Source: Carnegiea gigantea
Taxonomy: Eukaryota > Streptophyta > Magnoliopsida > Caryophyllales > Cactaceae
Direction: 5' to 3'
Assembly (NCBI GenBank): GCA_029747015.1
Contig: JAKOGI010000812.1
Span: forward strand, 257,501 to 321,500
DNA length: 64,000 bases
Shown here piece by piece: positions 23,433 to 33,659 of this stretch. The notes below the pieces were generated by a model, which ran no database searches, was not told the DNA's origin, and saw nothing but the letters and a program-made list of their open reading frames with translations. Each line of letters opens with the position of its first letter. Position 1 is the stretch's first letter. The position numbers and the translations under genes were made by a program.

Positions 23433-23470
<38 letters not shown>
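23400..23470. repeat. Compound microsatellite (AC)n(GC)n(AC)n(CT)n
   Basis: About 70 bp of uninterrupted dinucleotides: CACACACACG, then CGCGCGCGCG, then CACACACACA, then a long CT run. The CA/CG part is alternating purine-pyrimidine and able to form Z-DNA. The CT part is homopurine on the other strand. Confidence 0.95.
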
Positions 23471-23477
<7 letters not shown>

Positions 23478-24959
23478 GGGCTTTAGAGTTGGGTTTTAAA
23501 GCTGAGTATTAAACGTATTGTTAATTTCTTTTTGGCATTAAAGCTTAATTCTTATTTTAAGGCATTTAAAACTTGAATTTTTTTGTTGTTGAACAATGTT
23601 CCCATAAATGTAAAATTACAATAAGAAGACATCAGGCATATGAAGTGTTGTTTGGATTTGTTTCTTTATTTGTATATTATAAGTTACAATTCTTCAAGTC
23701 TCATTAAAACGCTAATTTTACTTTAGCCAAAACATAATAGAAGTCAATTCAATATATCAACCTATAAATTGTACCAATAAAACATAAAGCAAACCAAAAG
23801 TCATTAACTAAAGCTAGAATATAGGAGAATTTAGTAAAAAGGGATGATACGGTTGAGTAGATCGACTTCATAATTCTGTTCTTCGCTTCTTCTTTCATTT
23901 AGCTTCCTTTCTTTATTTCTTTTGAAGATTTTCAATGAAAATAGAACATACATAGTAGTAAAATTGGACTTTTTTTGGTATTGCCTTTGTCTTTATTTGT
24001 ATCTACTCTTCACCATCTTAATTTTTTAAAACACTGTATGGTTAGCTATAGGTTGTGCAATTTTATTTTACATTTGTTTGGATTTAGGTGCCACCAGTGT
24101 TTGGTTCTTATTACAGATCTCTATCCAAACTTTTGCACTTTATATATTTTCTTTTCAATTGTTTCTTTCTGCTCTTGAATAGAATATTAATCAAATCAAG
24201 TTAGCATTGAATTTATATTTTCTCAATACAAAATCATGAACTAAGCATATCATAAATATTGAACCCATAGATGTAAAGGTATAAAACTTAAACAAGTCTG
24301 AGCAAAGCACATGTTCGATGCTAGTATCACCAATAAATCTATGATGAAAACCCCTCAACATGAGTCATTGAACCAATTAAAGTTTTTTATTCTTTGAATT
24401 ATATACAATTCGAGGTACATTGATAGAAATTATTTATAATTTATTTAATAACAAACAATATTACTATGCCAACCATACAAACTAATTAAAAATTGTTAAT
24501 TCACCTTTAAGATGCCTAATAAACTAACATAAATTATACAAACTATTTTAAGGGCTTGTTTAATAATTTAAAAATATTATATATTTTGTTATCCATTATT
24601 TTTTAAAAATAATTCTACAATATATGTTTTCAATTTTTTGAGGAAACAATGTGCCATATGTGACAAAATTAAGTAATGGATGTATACTTCGTGCCTATCT
24701 AGAGTATATTTGCTAAGTATTCAAAAAAATAATTTGTTGAGGTTAAGGAAATGACATGAGGGAGGACAACATCTCTTTGTGTCTGAGGGCGATTTTTGTC
24801 TAACTCACCTCGATGTTGCATAAGGAACCATAACCATTCGACAAAGAACAAACTAGTGGAGCAATTCAAGGCTGGTCACCAAGTTGTTGTGCGGGAGATT
24901 TAATAGGCTTTCTTTAGTGTTGGAGATGTATATCAGATCTTGAGGGGGAAAAGCATGTA
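23471..24959. other. AT-rich DNA, no supported gene
   Basis: No family motif in any frame. The plus-strand ORF at 23,975-24,178 is Leu/Phe-rich as expected by chance in T-rich DNA. The 5' part of the LINE may begin somewhere after 24,700 but I cannot fix its start. Confidence 0.45.
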
Positions 24960-25347
24960 ATTGCTCATTCTGGGCTTTTGGATTCGTATTGTATTTTGAC
25001 TTCTAATGAGCATATATTAAGCTAGGTTGATGCAATAGAACATGAAGATTTGGAAAATGATGAATTGGTAGATAATGATTTAGATAACACTATTCTATTA
25101 CTATCAACTTGGGGAAATAAGATTCGTGGGAAAAAAAGAGACTCTCGTTTGTGATAAAGGTGAGAGAGATGGTAGTCAAAAGTCCTTGTGTTCTTTATTC
25201 AAGGAAATTTAAGATCCAACGTTGGAGTTAAGATTACATTTTGCTAAGCTTGAGCTTATTAATCATCAGAAGGTAGTGCATATTACTTCAGCTTATGCTA
25301 AGAGTTAAGTGACTTTTTAGGAAACAGCTTGGTAAGTTGTGTTGTTG
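24960..25347 (+). pseudogene. L1-type LINE ORF1, 5' part, interrupted by element B
   Basis: The translation is Asp/Glu-rich (HEDLENDELVDNDLDN), then broken stretches that match the start of a DUF4283-type RNA-binding ORF1 of plant L1 LINEs, ending GNSLVS(C)VVGP at the B insertion. The continuation is found 34 kb away at 59,588, where the frame resumes with PKLYIVITFIKKRWEHV. Several stops and shifts show that the LINE was already decaying or has decayed since. ORF1 proteins bind LINE RNA and form the retrotransposition particle. Confidence 0.6.
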
Positions 25348-25352
25348 GTCCT
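25348..25352. other. Left TSD of element B (GTCCT)
   Basis: GTCCT directly precedes the TGATAGGG end of B and is repeated at 59,583-59,587 after its other end. Five bases is the normal duplication size of LTR-retrotransposon integrases. Sequence on the two sides is contiguous LINE ORF1. Confidence 0.9.
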
Positions 25353-26557
25353 TGATAGGGCCGCAAGTGCATGGTAGCGTTGCATAAATCAAGGTCATCT
25401 CACACAAGTACTAGGTTGATCTATTGGGCCTTATCCCCTTAAGATAGGCTAAGTGAATTAATACTTGATATTGAAATTAAACTAATCAACCATCTAATCT
25501 AATGGATAAATAATCAAGGAATCATACAAAACTAGCAATCTCCCGATTCATGTAACAATCAAGCTTTTTTTCCTCAATAAATTATTTTAAAACTGACAAT
25601 CGAAGTATCACAACCCTCTTTCAAGGTGAAATGAAATACCTAAATCTAACCAATTACCATTTCTTAAGGGCTCTCGATTTGTTTAGGATCATTAAGCATG
25701 TCATATTTGTGGTTTCTCAATTGATAATTCTCTCTCAAGACATCACACAATTAAGTTAAATAGTAGGGTTCTAGTATCAAATTTCACCTTTCAATTCTTC
25801 ATTCAATACCCAAAACATGCAAGGAGGTGATCAAATTTCTCACAAGACAATAAACAACTAGGATCTAATAAAACAATCCAACAATTCCAAAATACTCAAA
25901 GAGATTAACACCAAATCAAGAACATAACCAATATTTGCATGAATCCAAAATCAAAACAACAAAAGATAATCAAAATTACAAAAGATAAATCTAATGATAA
26001 TGAGAAAACAGAAGAGAAAAGAAGAGAAGAGAAAAGAAATGCTAAGCCAATTAACATGCTTGAATTCGTCGATTGCAAACCCGATATGGAATCCTTGCAA
26101 ATCTCCACTTCAATTCTCTCTCTCTTCCTCTAATCTAAATTCTAATCTAATTGATGAAGTTGAAGAGAGGAAAATGGAATGATGGAGTGATGAAATGAGC
26201 TTGAAAACAACCTTTTATAGCGAAACTACCTCGAAGTCGAACAAGTGCGAGAAACCAAACAGGCTCGGGGGAAAAAGGTCCACTACAGACCATTCGTGGT
26301 GAGCTCTTTTTGACATTCTTTTGTTCTTTTGTCTTTTCATGTGCATAGTGACTTAGGGGTATCCATGGGGGTCAAGGTACATTCAATTAGGGGTCAAATC
26401 TGGGGTAAAATGGTCCAAAAACCTACAAGATGCATAAAAGAACCATACCTGAGCGTAAAACAAAAAAAAGAATATAAATTATAATATAAAGTACACAATT
26501 CTTCCCAAAAATATAGCAAAATGACCTCAAAATAGGATGCACTTTAAGGACTTATCA
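25353..26557 (-). repeat. 3' LTR of element B
   Basis: On the minus strand it starts TGATAAGTCCTTAAAGTG and ends CGGCCCTATCA. It follows the PPT, which makes it the 3' copy. It carries a canonical TATA box that the 5' copy has lost. The purine-rich run at 26,005-26,040 (AGAAAAGAAGAGAAGAG) is shared with the other LTR. Confidence 0.88.
26211..26220 (-). promoter_or_regulatory. TATA box in the element B 3' LTR
   Basis: On the minus strand CTATAAAAGG is a near-perfect plant TATA box (TATAAA core). In the 5' LTR the same place (about 59,206-59,225) reads with a run of extra A/T and no TATAAA core, so the copy that should drive the element is damaged. Confidence 0.6.
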
Positions 26558-26570
26558 AACTCCCCCATGC
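26558..26570 (-). other. Polypurine tract of element B
   Basis: On the minus strand GCATGGGGGAGTT ends immediately before the TGATAAG start of the 3' LTR, the required position for the plus-strand primer. Confidence 0.8.
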
Positions 26571-28465
26571 TTAAACCATTGCTTATCCTCAAGCAAATAC
26601 TATATAAAATCGATAAAGGGAGATGCATCTAGGACTCAAATACATAACAATCTCCTTAAAGTAGGCAAGTCATAGCATATCACAAGCAAGAGAAACAATC
26701 AACGACAACCCTAAGTAGTGTGCACATCATTTCAAAATTAGAAGGAGAATAAGGTTTTCGAAAAAGTACGAGACCACAAGCTCAATATAAAACTTGATCA
26801 CCCCCTAAGAACCATGAAGCACGTCATGCAAGTATAAAGAATTGTAGAGTTAAATAGACTGGCAGAACCTCACTTTTGGGAAATGAGAATCACTCCCACT
26901 CATGTGTTTAAGTATCGCATAGGTTCACTTAAGACTCATTATAAAGATGCAATCTACTATAAGCTTGCAAATTAAAGACTCTCAAATTCTCCACCATTAG
27001 GAATTCAATGTGCACAAGACAATCAAGAAGACTTTATATGGGTTGTAATGTGGGTTAGAAAGGTTTAGGGAAAAGAGTCAACTAATAAATTTGGGCAACC
27101 TGGAGCTATTTAGCCAAGCGATTAGGAAGCAACCAACCAAAGCACCAAGTAACTATGAAGTTTATCAACTCTCCAAACCCCAACAATTCAATGAACATAC
27201 CCCAATTAATCATGTAGCCATAAGTTGACCAATAAGGAGCATAAGCTATTTACATATCCAATGCCAATTAACTTACTCATTCTCTTTTTCTTTCTTTTTT
27301 TTGTTTTCCTTTTTCCTTTGTTGTTTTGTTCCTTGTTTTTTCAACGTGATTCTTTTCTCCTTATTTTTCTACTCTTCTTTGAGAAATGAAATTTCAATCA
27401 TTGAAAGGCATAGGATCACTAACTATCAATTCAGAACCGAATACATATATATACAACCTAAACAAGAGGGAGCCAAAGAAAATGCTCAATGTCATCAATC
27501 CCTCAACAAACCAACATACCAAAAACATCTTAAACTGAATTATCCCTAAAACCACCAACTACATAGATGGAGTGATGCTCCACAGACTTGGCTTAAAAGT
27601 AGAAATATGTGTTTGGCTAAGGGCTAATATGGACGGATCATAAAAAAGATGGATATGAGTTCAAAAGGGCTAGCAAAGGGAATAAACATGTAATACAAGG
27701 GTATGCTATTTGGCTGTGTGGCTAAAAGGTTCAAAAAAAGAAATGCGTCTATCATATCATCAACTATACACATGCTAATGTGGTTTTGAACAAGAGTGAA
27801 GTTCTAGAGATGTAACATGGAAGAACTACACACATGAAAGAAACATGAGACTAGCAAGGCTCAAAGTCTCACGGGACATCTACCAATATCTTATTAAGCT
27901 CATAAAATGATTCTTATGTACCAACATTAGTGCTAAGGATTCCAAGGGGTAACAAAGTTCTAAAGCATGACAAGAGTTAAAACAAGAAATATTTATAAAA
28001 CCTTTACAAATTTTTACACCAAAAGGAATTATACATCAAAAGTTACTCAAACTCATGAAAGCTATTTTGCCTAAACAAAAGCATCATTGGAGGTTATTTG
28101 AAAGTAATTCACACCATCGCTACATGCAATCATATATGCAAATCTAAAAATCAACTGAATACAACACACTAATGCAACCAAAAAGAAACCTAAAACTATA
28201 TGTTCTAACAAGTATGCAAACTAATAACAAAATGAAAAACATGGAACTACCCTTCCCCCATGCTTAGATAAAGCATTATTATTCAAAAGAAAGAAAGTAA
28301 GAGAAAGGAAAGGGAAAACAAAAGAAGACAATCTCACTAGGTTAGGTGTTAGGTACACCTAAGCTAAGGCCTCCCAGCAAACGGGCCAAACGGAGCACCA
28401 GCCACTCTAGTATATCTTCAAGACTTGGCTTATAAATCAGATGTAGTCAAGCTCACAAAAGCTTG
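26571..28465 (-). other. 3' non-coding region and gag-like tail of element B
   Basis: The minus strand carries the end of the gag-like frame (about 28,465-28,340, motif LEDILEWLVL, then the GGAGGCCTTAGCTTAGGTGTA block matching A at 19,571-19,591). Next come a polypurine-like tract at 28,252-28,270 and about 1.6 kb without genes that matches A in patches. The ORF at 27,301-27,549 (plus) is a chance frame in this region. Confidence 0.65.
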
Positions 28466-28687
28466 TGTAATGAACTGACCCAGAATCACATAACACAGCC
28501 CACTAACATGGGAAGTCCAACAATTGGGCGTACAAATCAAACCACCAAACCCAAAAGTAGAAGGCCTTATTGATATGCTTTATGGGAATGAAACTTATAA
28601 ATATAATATCCTTCTTTCAAATTGATGATGTGGGACAAGGTCCCCTGACTATACACATTCACAAATACAGATGATTGGGCCGTTACA
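28466..28687 (-). repeat. 3' LTR of the TRIM
   Basis: 222 bp, TGTAATGAACTGACC ... TTGGGCCGTTACA on the plus strand, adjacent to the PPT. It differs from the other copy at a modest number of sites (for example GCGTACAAAT for GCGACTAAAT). Confidence 0.88.
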
Positions 28688-28894
28688 TACTCCCCCACTC
28701 ACAGAATGCAACGTCCTCGTCGTGGGCCTTAAATATCCTCCCTAGGCAATCTGGGCTTCCAGGAGCATTAACCTACCACGTCGCTGCCATAAGCCTCCAT
28801 GCGTGGCATCACCTACTCCCCCTGCTGGACCAAGAGTGTCATGAAGACTGCACAGTAAGTCCCAAAATGGCCCACACATTGCGGAAGGGAGTTC

Positions 28895-28906
28895 GCTCTG
28901 ATACCA
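28895..28906 (-). other. PBS of the TRIM
   Basis: On the minus strand TGGTATCAGAGC, the standard plant initiator-tRNA-Met priming site, two bases from the LTR end. Confidence 0.85.
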
Positions 28907-28908
28907 AA

Positions 28909-29130
28909 TGTAACAAACCAACCTAGAATCATACAACACAGCCCAATAACATGGGAAGTCCAACAATTGGGCGACTAAATCAAACCACCAAACCCAAAAG
29001 TGGAAGGCCTTGTTAATATGCTTTATGGGAATGGAACTTATAAATCTGATATCCTTCTTTCAAACTGACGATGTGGGACAAGGTCCCCTTACTATACATA
29101 TTCACAAATACAAATGATTGGGGCGTTACA
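28909..29130 (-). repeat. 5' LTR of the TRIM
   Basis: 222 bp, TGTAACAAACCAACC ... TTGGGGCGTTACA on the plus strand, adjacent to the PBS. Confidence 0.88.
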
Positions 29131-29138
29131 TCTGAATC

Positions 29139-29474
29139 TGTTACACCCCGAACTGGGATATAACAAACTTCACATACCTGTAGTACTGAAACTCCCGCAA
29201 GTATGCAAGGTTCAAATATCAATAAAGCTATAACTGCCAAAGATTAATTTTATTTCCCAAATCAAGAATAATGTTGGGGTTCAACCTAACCATAATAAAA
29301 TAGGACTATGAATAAGTGGGAATTAAAATGTCTTACATCCCCAAAAATAGGTAACTCAATGAGGTCTAATCACATAATGCATATAAATAATGTAATACTG
29401 CTCCTCTGGCTAACAAATCCAATCTCTAAGATCCATGACAACCACAACTACAACTGATCTCCATTTCCTGACTT
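29139..29474 (-). repeat. Remnant of the 3' LTR of element C
   Basis: Aligns base by base with 44,449-44,790 (shared blocks CAAGTATGCAAGG, AATAATGTTGGGGTTCAA, AGGACTATGAATAAGTGGG) up to CTTCCTGACT and then breaks abruptly into integrase coding sequence. Only the last 336 bp of the LTR remain. The divergence is visibly higher than for D or E. Confidence 0.85.
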
Positions 29475-30271
29475 CGGCCTTAGGAGTCTTCTCTCGCCAA
29501 CATCATCCCAGCAAATCGAGGACCTACACCTCCTTCTATACAAGGCCTCATAAGGGGCCATTTAGATGCTTACTTGATAACTATTGTTGTAAGCAAATTC
29601 TACTAATGCCAAGTGTCTATCCCAAGAATCCTTCATATCCAAGGTGCAAGCCCTTAACATATCCTCTAATGTCTGAATCATCTTCTTAGATTGCCCGTCA
29701 GTTTGAGGATAGTGGGCAGTATTGAAGTTAAGCGTAGTCCCTAGGGCTCTATGCAGACTTTTCCAAAACATTACAACAAAATGCACATCCTGATTAGACA
29801 CGATGGAAATAGGAACCCCATGCAGTCTCACAATCTCCCTGATATATAGTTCTGCTAACTGCTCCAAGGTTATACTAATTTTAGTAGGTAAAAAGTGGGC
29901 GGACTTAGTTAATCGATCCACTGTCACCCAAATAGTATTGTTTTCTTTAGGAGTACAGGATAATGAAGACACAAAGTCCATGGTTATATATTCCCACTTC
30001 GATTCAGGTATAGGGAGAGGTTGTTGTAATCCACTATACCTGTGGTGCTCTGCTTTCACTTGTTGGCATGTTAGACATTGGGCTTCATATTGAGCTATTT
30101 TGCGCTTCATATTATTCCACCAAAAGGTACCCTTCAGATCTCTGTACATCTTAGTACTCCCCGGATGAACTGTATAACTTGTGTTAGGAGCTTCCTTCAA
30201 GATTTTCCTCTTTAGTTCTTCATCACTTGGGACACATACTCTAGTCTCGAACCTTAGTGAGCCATCATCAT
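29475..30271 (-). pseudogene. Integrase of element C (3' part of pol)
   Basis: Open from 30,266 to a stop at 29,562 and then continuing in frame to 29,475. The HHCC zinc domain (HPG ... CLTCQQVK) and the core are clear: ITMDFVSSL with the first catalytic Asp, SNQDVHF with the second, then HYPQTDGQSKKMIQTLEDM where the family has Glu at the SKK position. The third catalytic residue therefore appears to be Lys. After AYNNSYQVSI a stop replaces the usual Gln, and the frame runs PYEALYRRRC ... ICWDDVGE until the deletion junction at 29,474. The upstream half of the same gene continues at 40,884 on the other side of element D. Integrases insert element cDNA into chromosomes. Confidence 0.85.
30267..30271. 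other. Left TSD of element D (ATCAT)
   Basis: ATCAT precedes the TGTTGAAC start of D and recurs at 40,879-40,883. Removing D restores the GTGAGCC...ATCATGAATCTTG sequence of the element C pol gene. Confidence 0.95.
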
Positions 30272-31865
30272 TGTTGAACTAACTGTATAAAGTTTTGATG
30301 ATAACAAATCCAAGTGTAGCATACTTGCTTGAGTAATATTGTTCCAAACAAACTCTCCAAACAGGTCCTACACAGTTGTTTGTATTGATCCTACTTACCT
30401 ATTCTGTCTACTAAATGTTGAGAACAAGTTTTAAGAACAGGTTCCAAGCTTCAGTGACACAAAGATCAGCACACAACAAATCTCGACAACAGCTGACTAA
30501 GTCTTAAAGACTAAGTTCCTACATTCAACGATACAAGATCACCCGAGTAATCAAGGTGACCAAGGTGTTTGGAGTTGCACATCCATTCTTGACAAGATGA
30601 CTGATTCTTACAACAAGAAGTCTTGGTTTGGTTTAGTTTTTATCTTTTAGACTCTTGTTAATATGCCAATCTTGAAAGTCTCAATTTAACACTTCTTAAA
30701 ATGGTTTTCGACATTTGCTTCAGAACACCATTTCCAAACAACCCTGCAAACAGGGTGCCTAGGGTGTTCCTGAAACTGCAGCGGCCACATCCGTTTTACC
30801 TGAAAATTTCTTTTGGTTGGCTGGCTGCTCTAAGAATCTTTTTATGAAATCCTAGGCTGATTAGATTATTATTTATTATTTATTTAGCAGATTGCAAAAC
30901 TATTTTTGCTAGAGATTTTTTTTCAAAATCCGAAAAATCTTTATTCCTTATTTTTAGGCCATGATTGATTCAAATTTTGAAACCAAGATTTTTATCCTTT
31001 TTTGGGCTAAATTACACGGCTATATTAAGTGGCTAAATCAGTTTTTATCCCGTGAGTATCAAATCCCTATATTTTAGGAGAATCTTATCTTCTTTGTTCC
31101 TAGCCGTTGGAAATCTGAAGAAATCTCCTAAGCTGCTAAAATCAGAAGATTTTTCTATCCTTTTTGAAGGAGTTAGCCGTTGGGTTTGCTTGCTTAAATA
31201 AGAAAATCTTTTCACTCCTTTCGGAAGAGAGACACAAGGGAAAAATCGGTTTTTCACAGAGCATTGAGAGCTTTCTAAAGCTACATTTCAAAAGAAAAAA
31301 CCGTGATAAGACTGTGCAAAAATTGAGCTTTCAAAACTATTGGCATACTAGGACTTCAGTGTACCTTACATCTGCTTAAGTCAGAAGCACCCCAGTAAGG
31401 TGTTTTGTACTCCTGTTCTCAGATCAGAAAGTGAGTGAGTGTGTCCATAGTCGAGTGGACTTTGGACGTGTCCAATATAGTGTGATTGGACGTGGTGTAA
31501 CCTGTCTTAGAGAAGAAGGTTACGTAGGTTACAAGTTGTAATAAGGAGTGTTACTTTTGTAACGTGTTCAGCCCGTTAGTGAAGTGGTTAAATCCTACAC
31601 GAGGTAGGTCGTGGTTTTTCACACCTCAGTTGGGCTAGAGGTGTTTTCTACGTAAAAATTGTGTGTGCTTTATTTCCGCATTTATTACTTTGAATTTCGC
31701 TACTGAACCAATTGGGAACAACCGCTACAAACAAGGCTTAAGGTTGTTTGTGATTTACGAACAGTCTCTGCAATCAAGTGCTACGGCTGTTTGTCAGTTA
31801 TTTGGCGAAAATCGGCCACCACAATTCACCCCCCTCTTGTGGTTGTGTACTCTTAGAATTCAACA
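30272..31865 (+). repeat. 5' LTR of element D
   Basis: Starts TGTTGAACTAACTG and ends GAATTCAACA, directly followed by the PBS. It holds several AT-rich stretches that could serve as TATA (for example GCTTAAATAAG at about 31,191), but no core promoter can be fixed by eye. Confidence 0.95.
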
Positions 31866-31867
31866 AG

Positions 31868-31879
31868 TGGTATCAGAGC
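31868..31879 (+). other. PBS of element D
   Basis: TGGTATCAGAGC, complementary to the 3' end of initiator tRNA-Met, two bases after the LTR. Confidence 0.92.
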
Positions 31880-31922
31880 AGGTTCTCTTTCAAAAGGCTA
31901 ACACCTTGAGAGATCCGTGAAG

Positions 31923-33659
31923 ATGAGTGCACCACAAGGGATACTTGAGGGTCAATCCATTACTCGACCTCCTTACTTCAATGGCCAACACTATAGTTGG
32001 TGGAAAAACAGGATGGAGAACTACATACAAGCAGAGGATTACGAGTTATGGATGCTCATCAAGAACGGACCCCTTGTTCCCACGAAAGTTCTTGAAGATG
32101 GAAAAAAGGTTCCCAAAGATCCTACTGAATATGATGCTGAGGATTACAAGAAAATGGAAAAGAATGCCAAGGCCAAGAAACTTCTCTATTTTGGCCTAGG
32201 ACCCGATGAATATACTCGCATCTCAGAATGTGAGTCAGCTCAAGAAATATGGAATGCTTTACAAGTAGCTCATGAAGGAACAAGTCAAGTCAAACAATCA
32301 CGCATTGAGTTACTCATGAGACAATACGAGTTGTTTGATATGGGTGATCGTGAGAATGTGATGGATATGTATACCTGCTTCACTCACATAACAAACGAAT
32401 TAAAATCCCTGGGAAAATCCTTCACCACTGAAGAGTTGGTAAGGAAAATTCTAAGGATTTTACCTCGATCATGGGAAGCCAAGGTAACAGCCATCCAAGA
32501 AGCCAAAGACATGAACAAGATCACCCTAAATGAGTTGATTGGTAATCTCCAAACATACAAACTGAGAAAAAATTCTCAACAGAAAGAGGAGATGAAGAAA
32601 GATCGAGGACTTGCCTCAAAAGCACAAGAAGATGATGATTCTGATCTTGAGGAAGAAGAGATGGCTATGATGACTCGAAAGTTCAAGAAATTCTTCAAGA
32701 AAGTTAAAGAAAACAACAAAAGGAAGGATTTCAACAAAACCAGAAACACCCCCCGAGAACAGTTTACTGGGTGTTTCAAATGTGGCAAAACAGACCACAT
32801 AGTGAAAAACTGTCCCTTACTTCGAGAAGAGCAAGAGCACGAACACCCCAGGAAACAAGGTAGAAAACAAGCTGCAAACAGTTCTGGGAAACGATTCTCG
32901 AAAGCAATACTGGCTGCCTGGGGTGACTCCTCTGAAGATGAAGAAGAGTCTGAAACTGATGAAGGTGCTGTAGCTCTTATGGCACAAAGTGACACGGATT
33001 CAGATGATGAGTCAACAAACAGCCTTACTGATTTCAAGAACAAGGTACATGGTCTCAATAAGGCAACTCTTGAAGAATTGTTGTATTCATTGATGGATAC
33101 CTGTGCAGAATTGAAAAGACATGTCCGAGACCTAGAATTTGAAAATGAGACCCTTAAAAATGAAAAACTGGGCTTATATGAAAATATTAACATGCTCAAG
33201 GAAAACCTCTTTATAAAAGAGGGAGATTATTCTCGAGCGGAGGAAAAACTCCTTGAGGTGGAAGGAATGGTTGAATCCTTGCTCGAAGAGGACAAGAGCT
33301 TGCATGCTAATATAGAAAAACTGGAAACCAAGCTTGTCACAACCAAGCGTTGGAACAAGTCCTCAAGAGCATTGGAGTGGCTAAACACTCATCACAGCCA
33401 AAATAAAAGAGGACTAGGATTTAAGCCCAAACAAACTGTTTACCCTGCAAACAGAAAGTATGTTGGATTACCTGAAAACATTGTTTGCTTTCACTACGGC
33501 AAAACGGGTCACTATCGATACACTTGTCCTTCAAGAAGGTATGCCATTAAAAGAAATGAAGGTTATGTAAAACAAATCTGGATTAGGAAAGATGAGACTT
33601 ATCTGTCTAAAAGAATGGGACCCAAGTGGATCTGGGTTCCCAAAACTAACCCTTGATTT
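31923..33659 (+). CDS. gag: Gag polyprotein of element D
   Basis: Uninterrupted frame; the first ATG is at 31,923 (an in-frame GTG lies two codons upstream). Residues about 15-210 form the copia Gag domain (RPPYFNGQHYSWWKNRM, then IWNALQVAHEGT and VRKILRILP). A basic, Asp/Glu-rich linker follows, then a zinc knuckle CFKCGKTDHIVKNC near residue 284. Residues about 370-490 are a predicted coiled coil (ELKRHVRDLEFENETLKNEK), typical of Sirevirus Gag. A second knuckle near residue 520 (CFHYGKTGHYRYTC) has Tyr in place of the second Cys and should not bind zinc normally. The frame ends at TGA (33,657) and reopens at once in the same frame into protease. Gag packages element RNA into virus-like particles in the cytoplasm. 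It is one of two intact ORFs of this element. Confidence 0.93.

Larger units (their letters stand above)
28466..29130 (-). mobile_element. TRIM (terminal-repeat retrotransposon in miniature)
   Basis: Two 222-bp direct repeats (28,466-28,687 and 28,909-29,130) flank 221 bp. On the minus strand each starts TGTAACG(C/G)CCC-like and ends GGTT(T/C)(G/A)TTACA. Next to the upstream repeat is a PBS complementary to initiator tRNA-Met (complement of GCTCTGATACCA at 28,895-28,906). Next to the downstream one is a PPT (GTGAGTGGGGGAGTA, 28,688-28,702). Total length 665 bp with no coding capacity fits the TRIM class, which moves using proteins of other elements. The left flank GCTTG is not found directly after the right end (TCTGA), but it does recur at 57,159, so the original right flank appears to have been displaced by element C. 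Confidence 0.88.

Noticed and set aside
32576..33199. 207-codon open frame on the minus strand inside gag of element D
   Set aside because: It is the antisense shadow of the Lys/Glu-rich gag frame; Ser/Leu/Phe richness is what the complement of such codons gives, and there is no motif.
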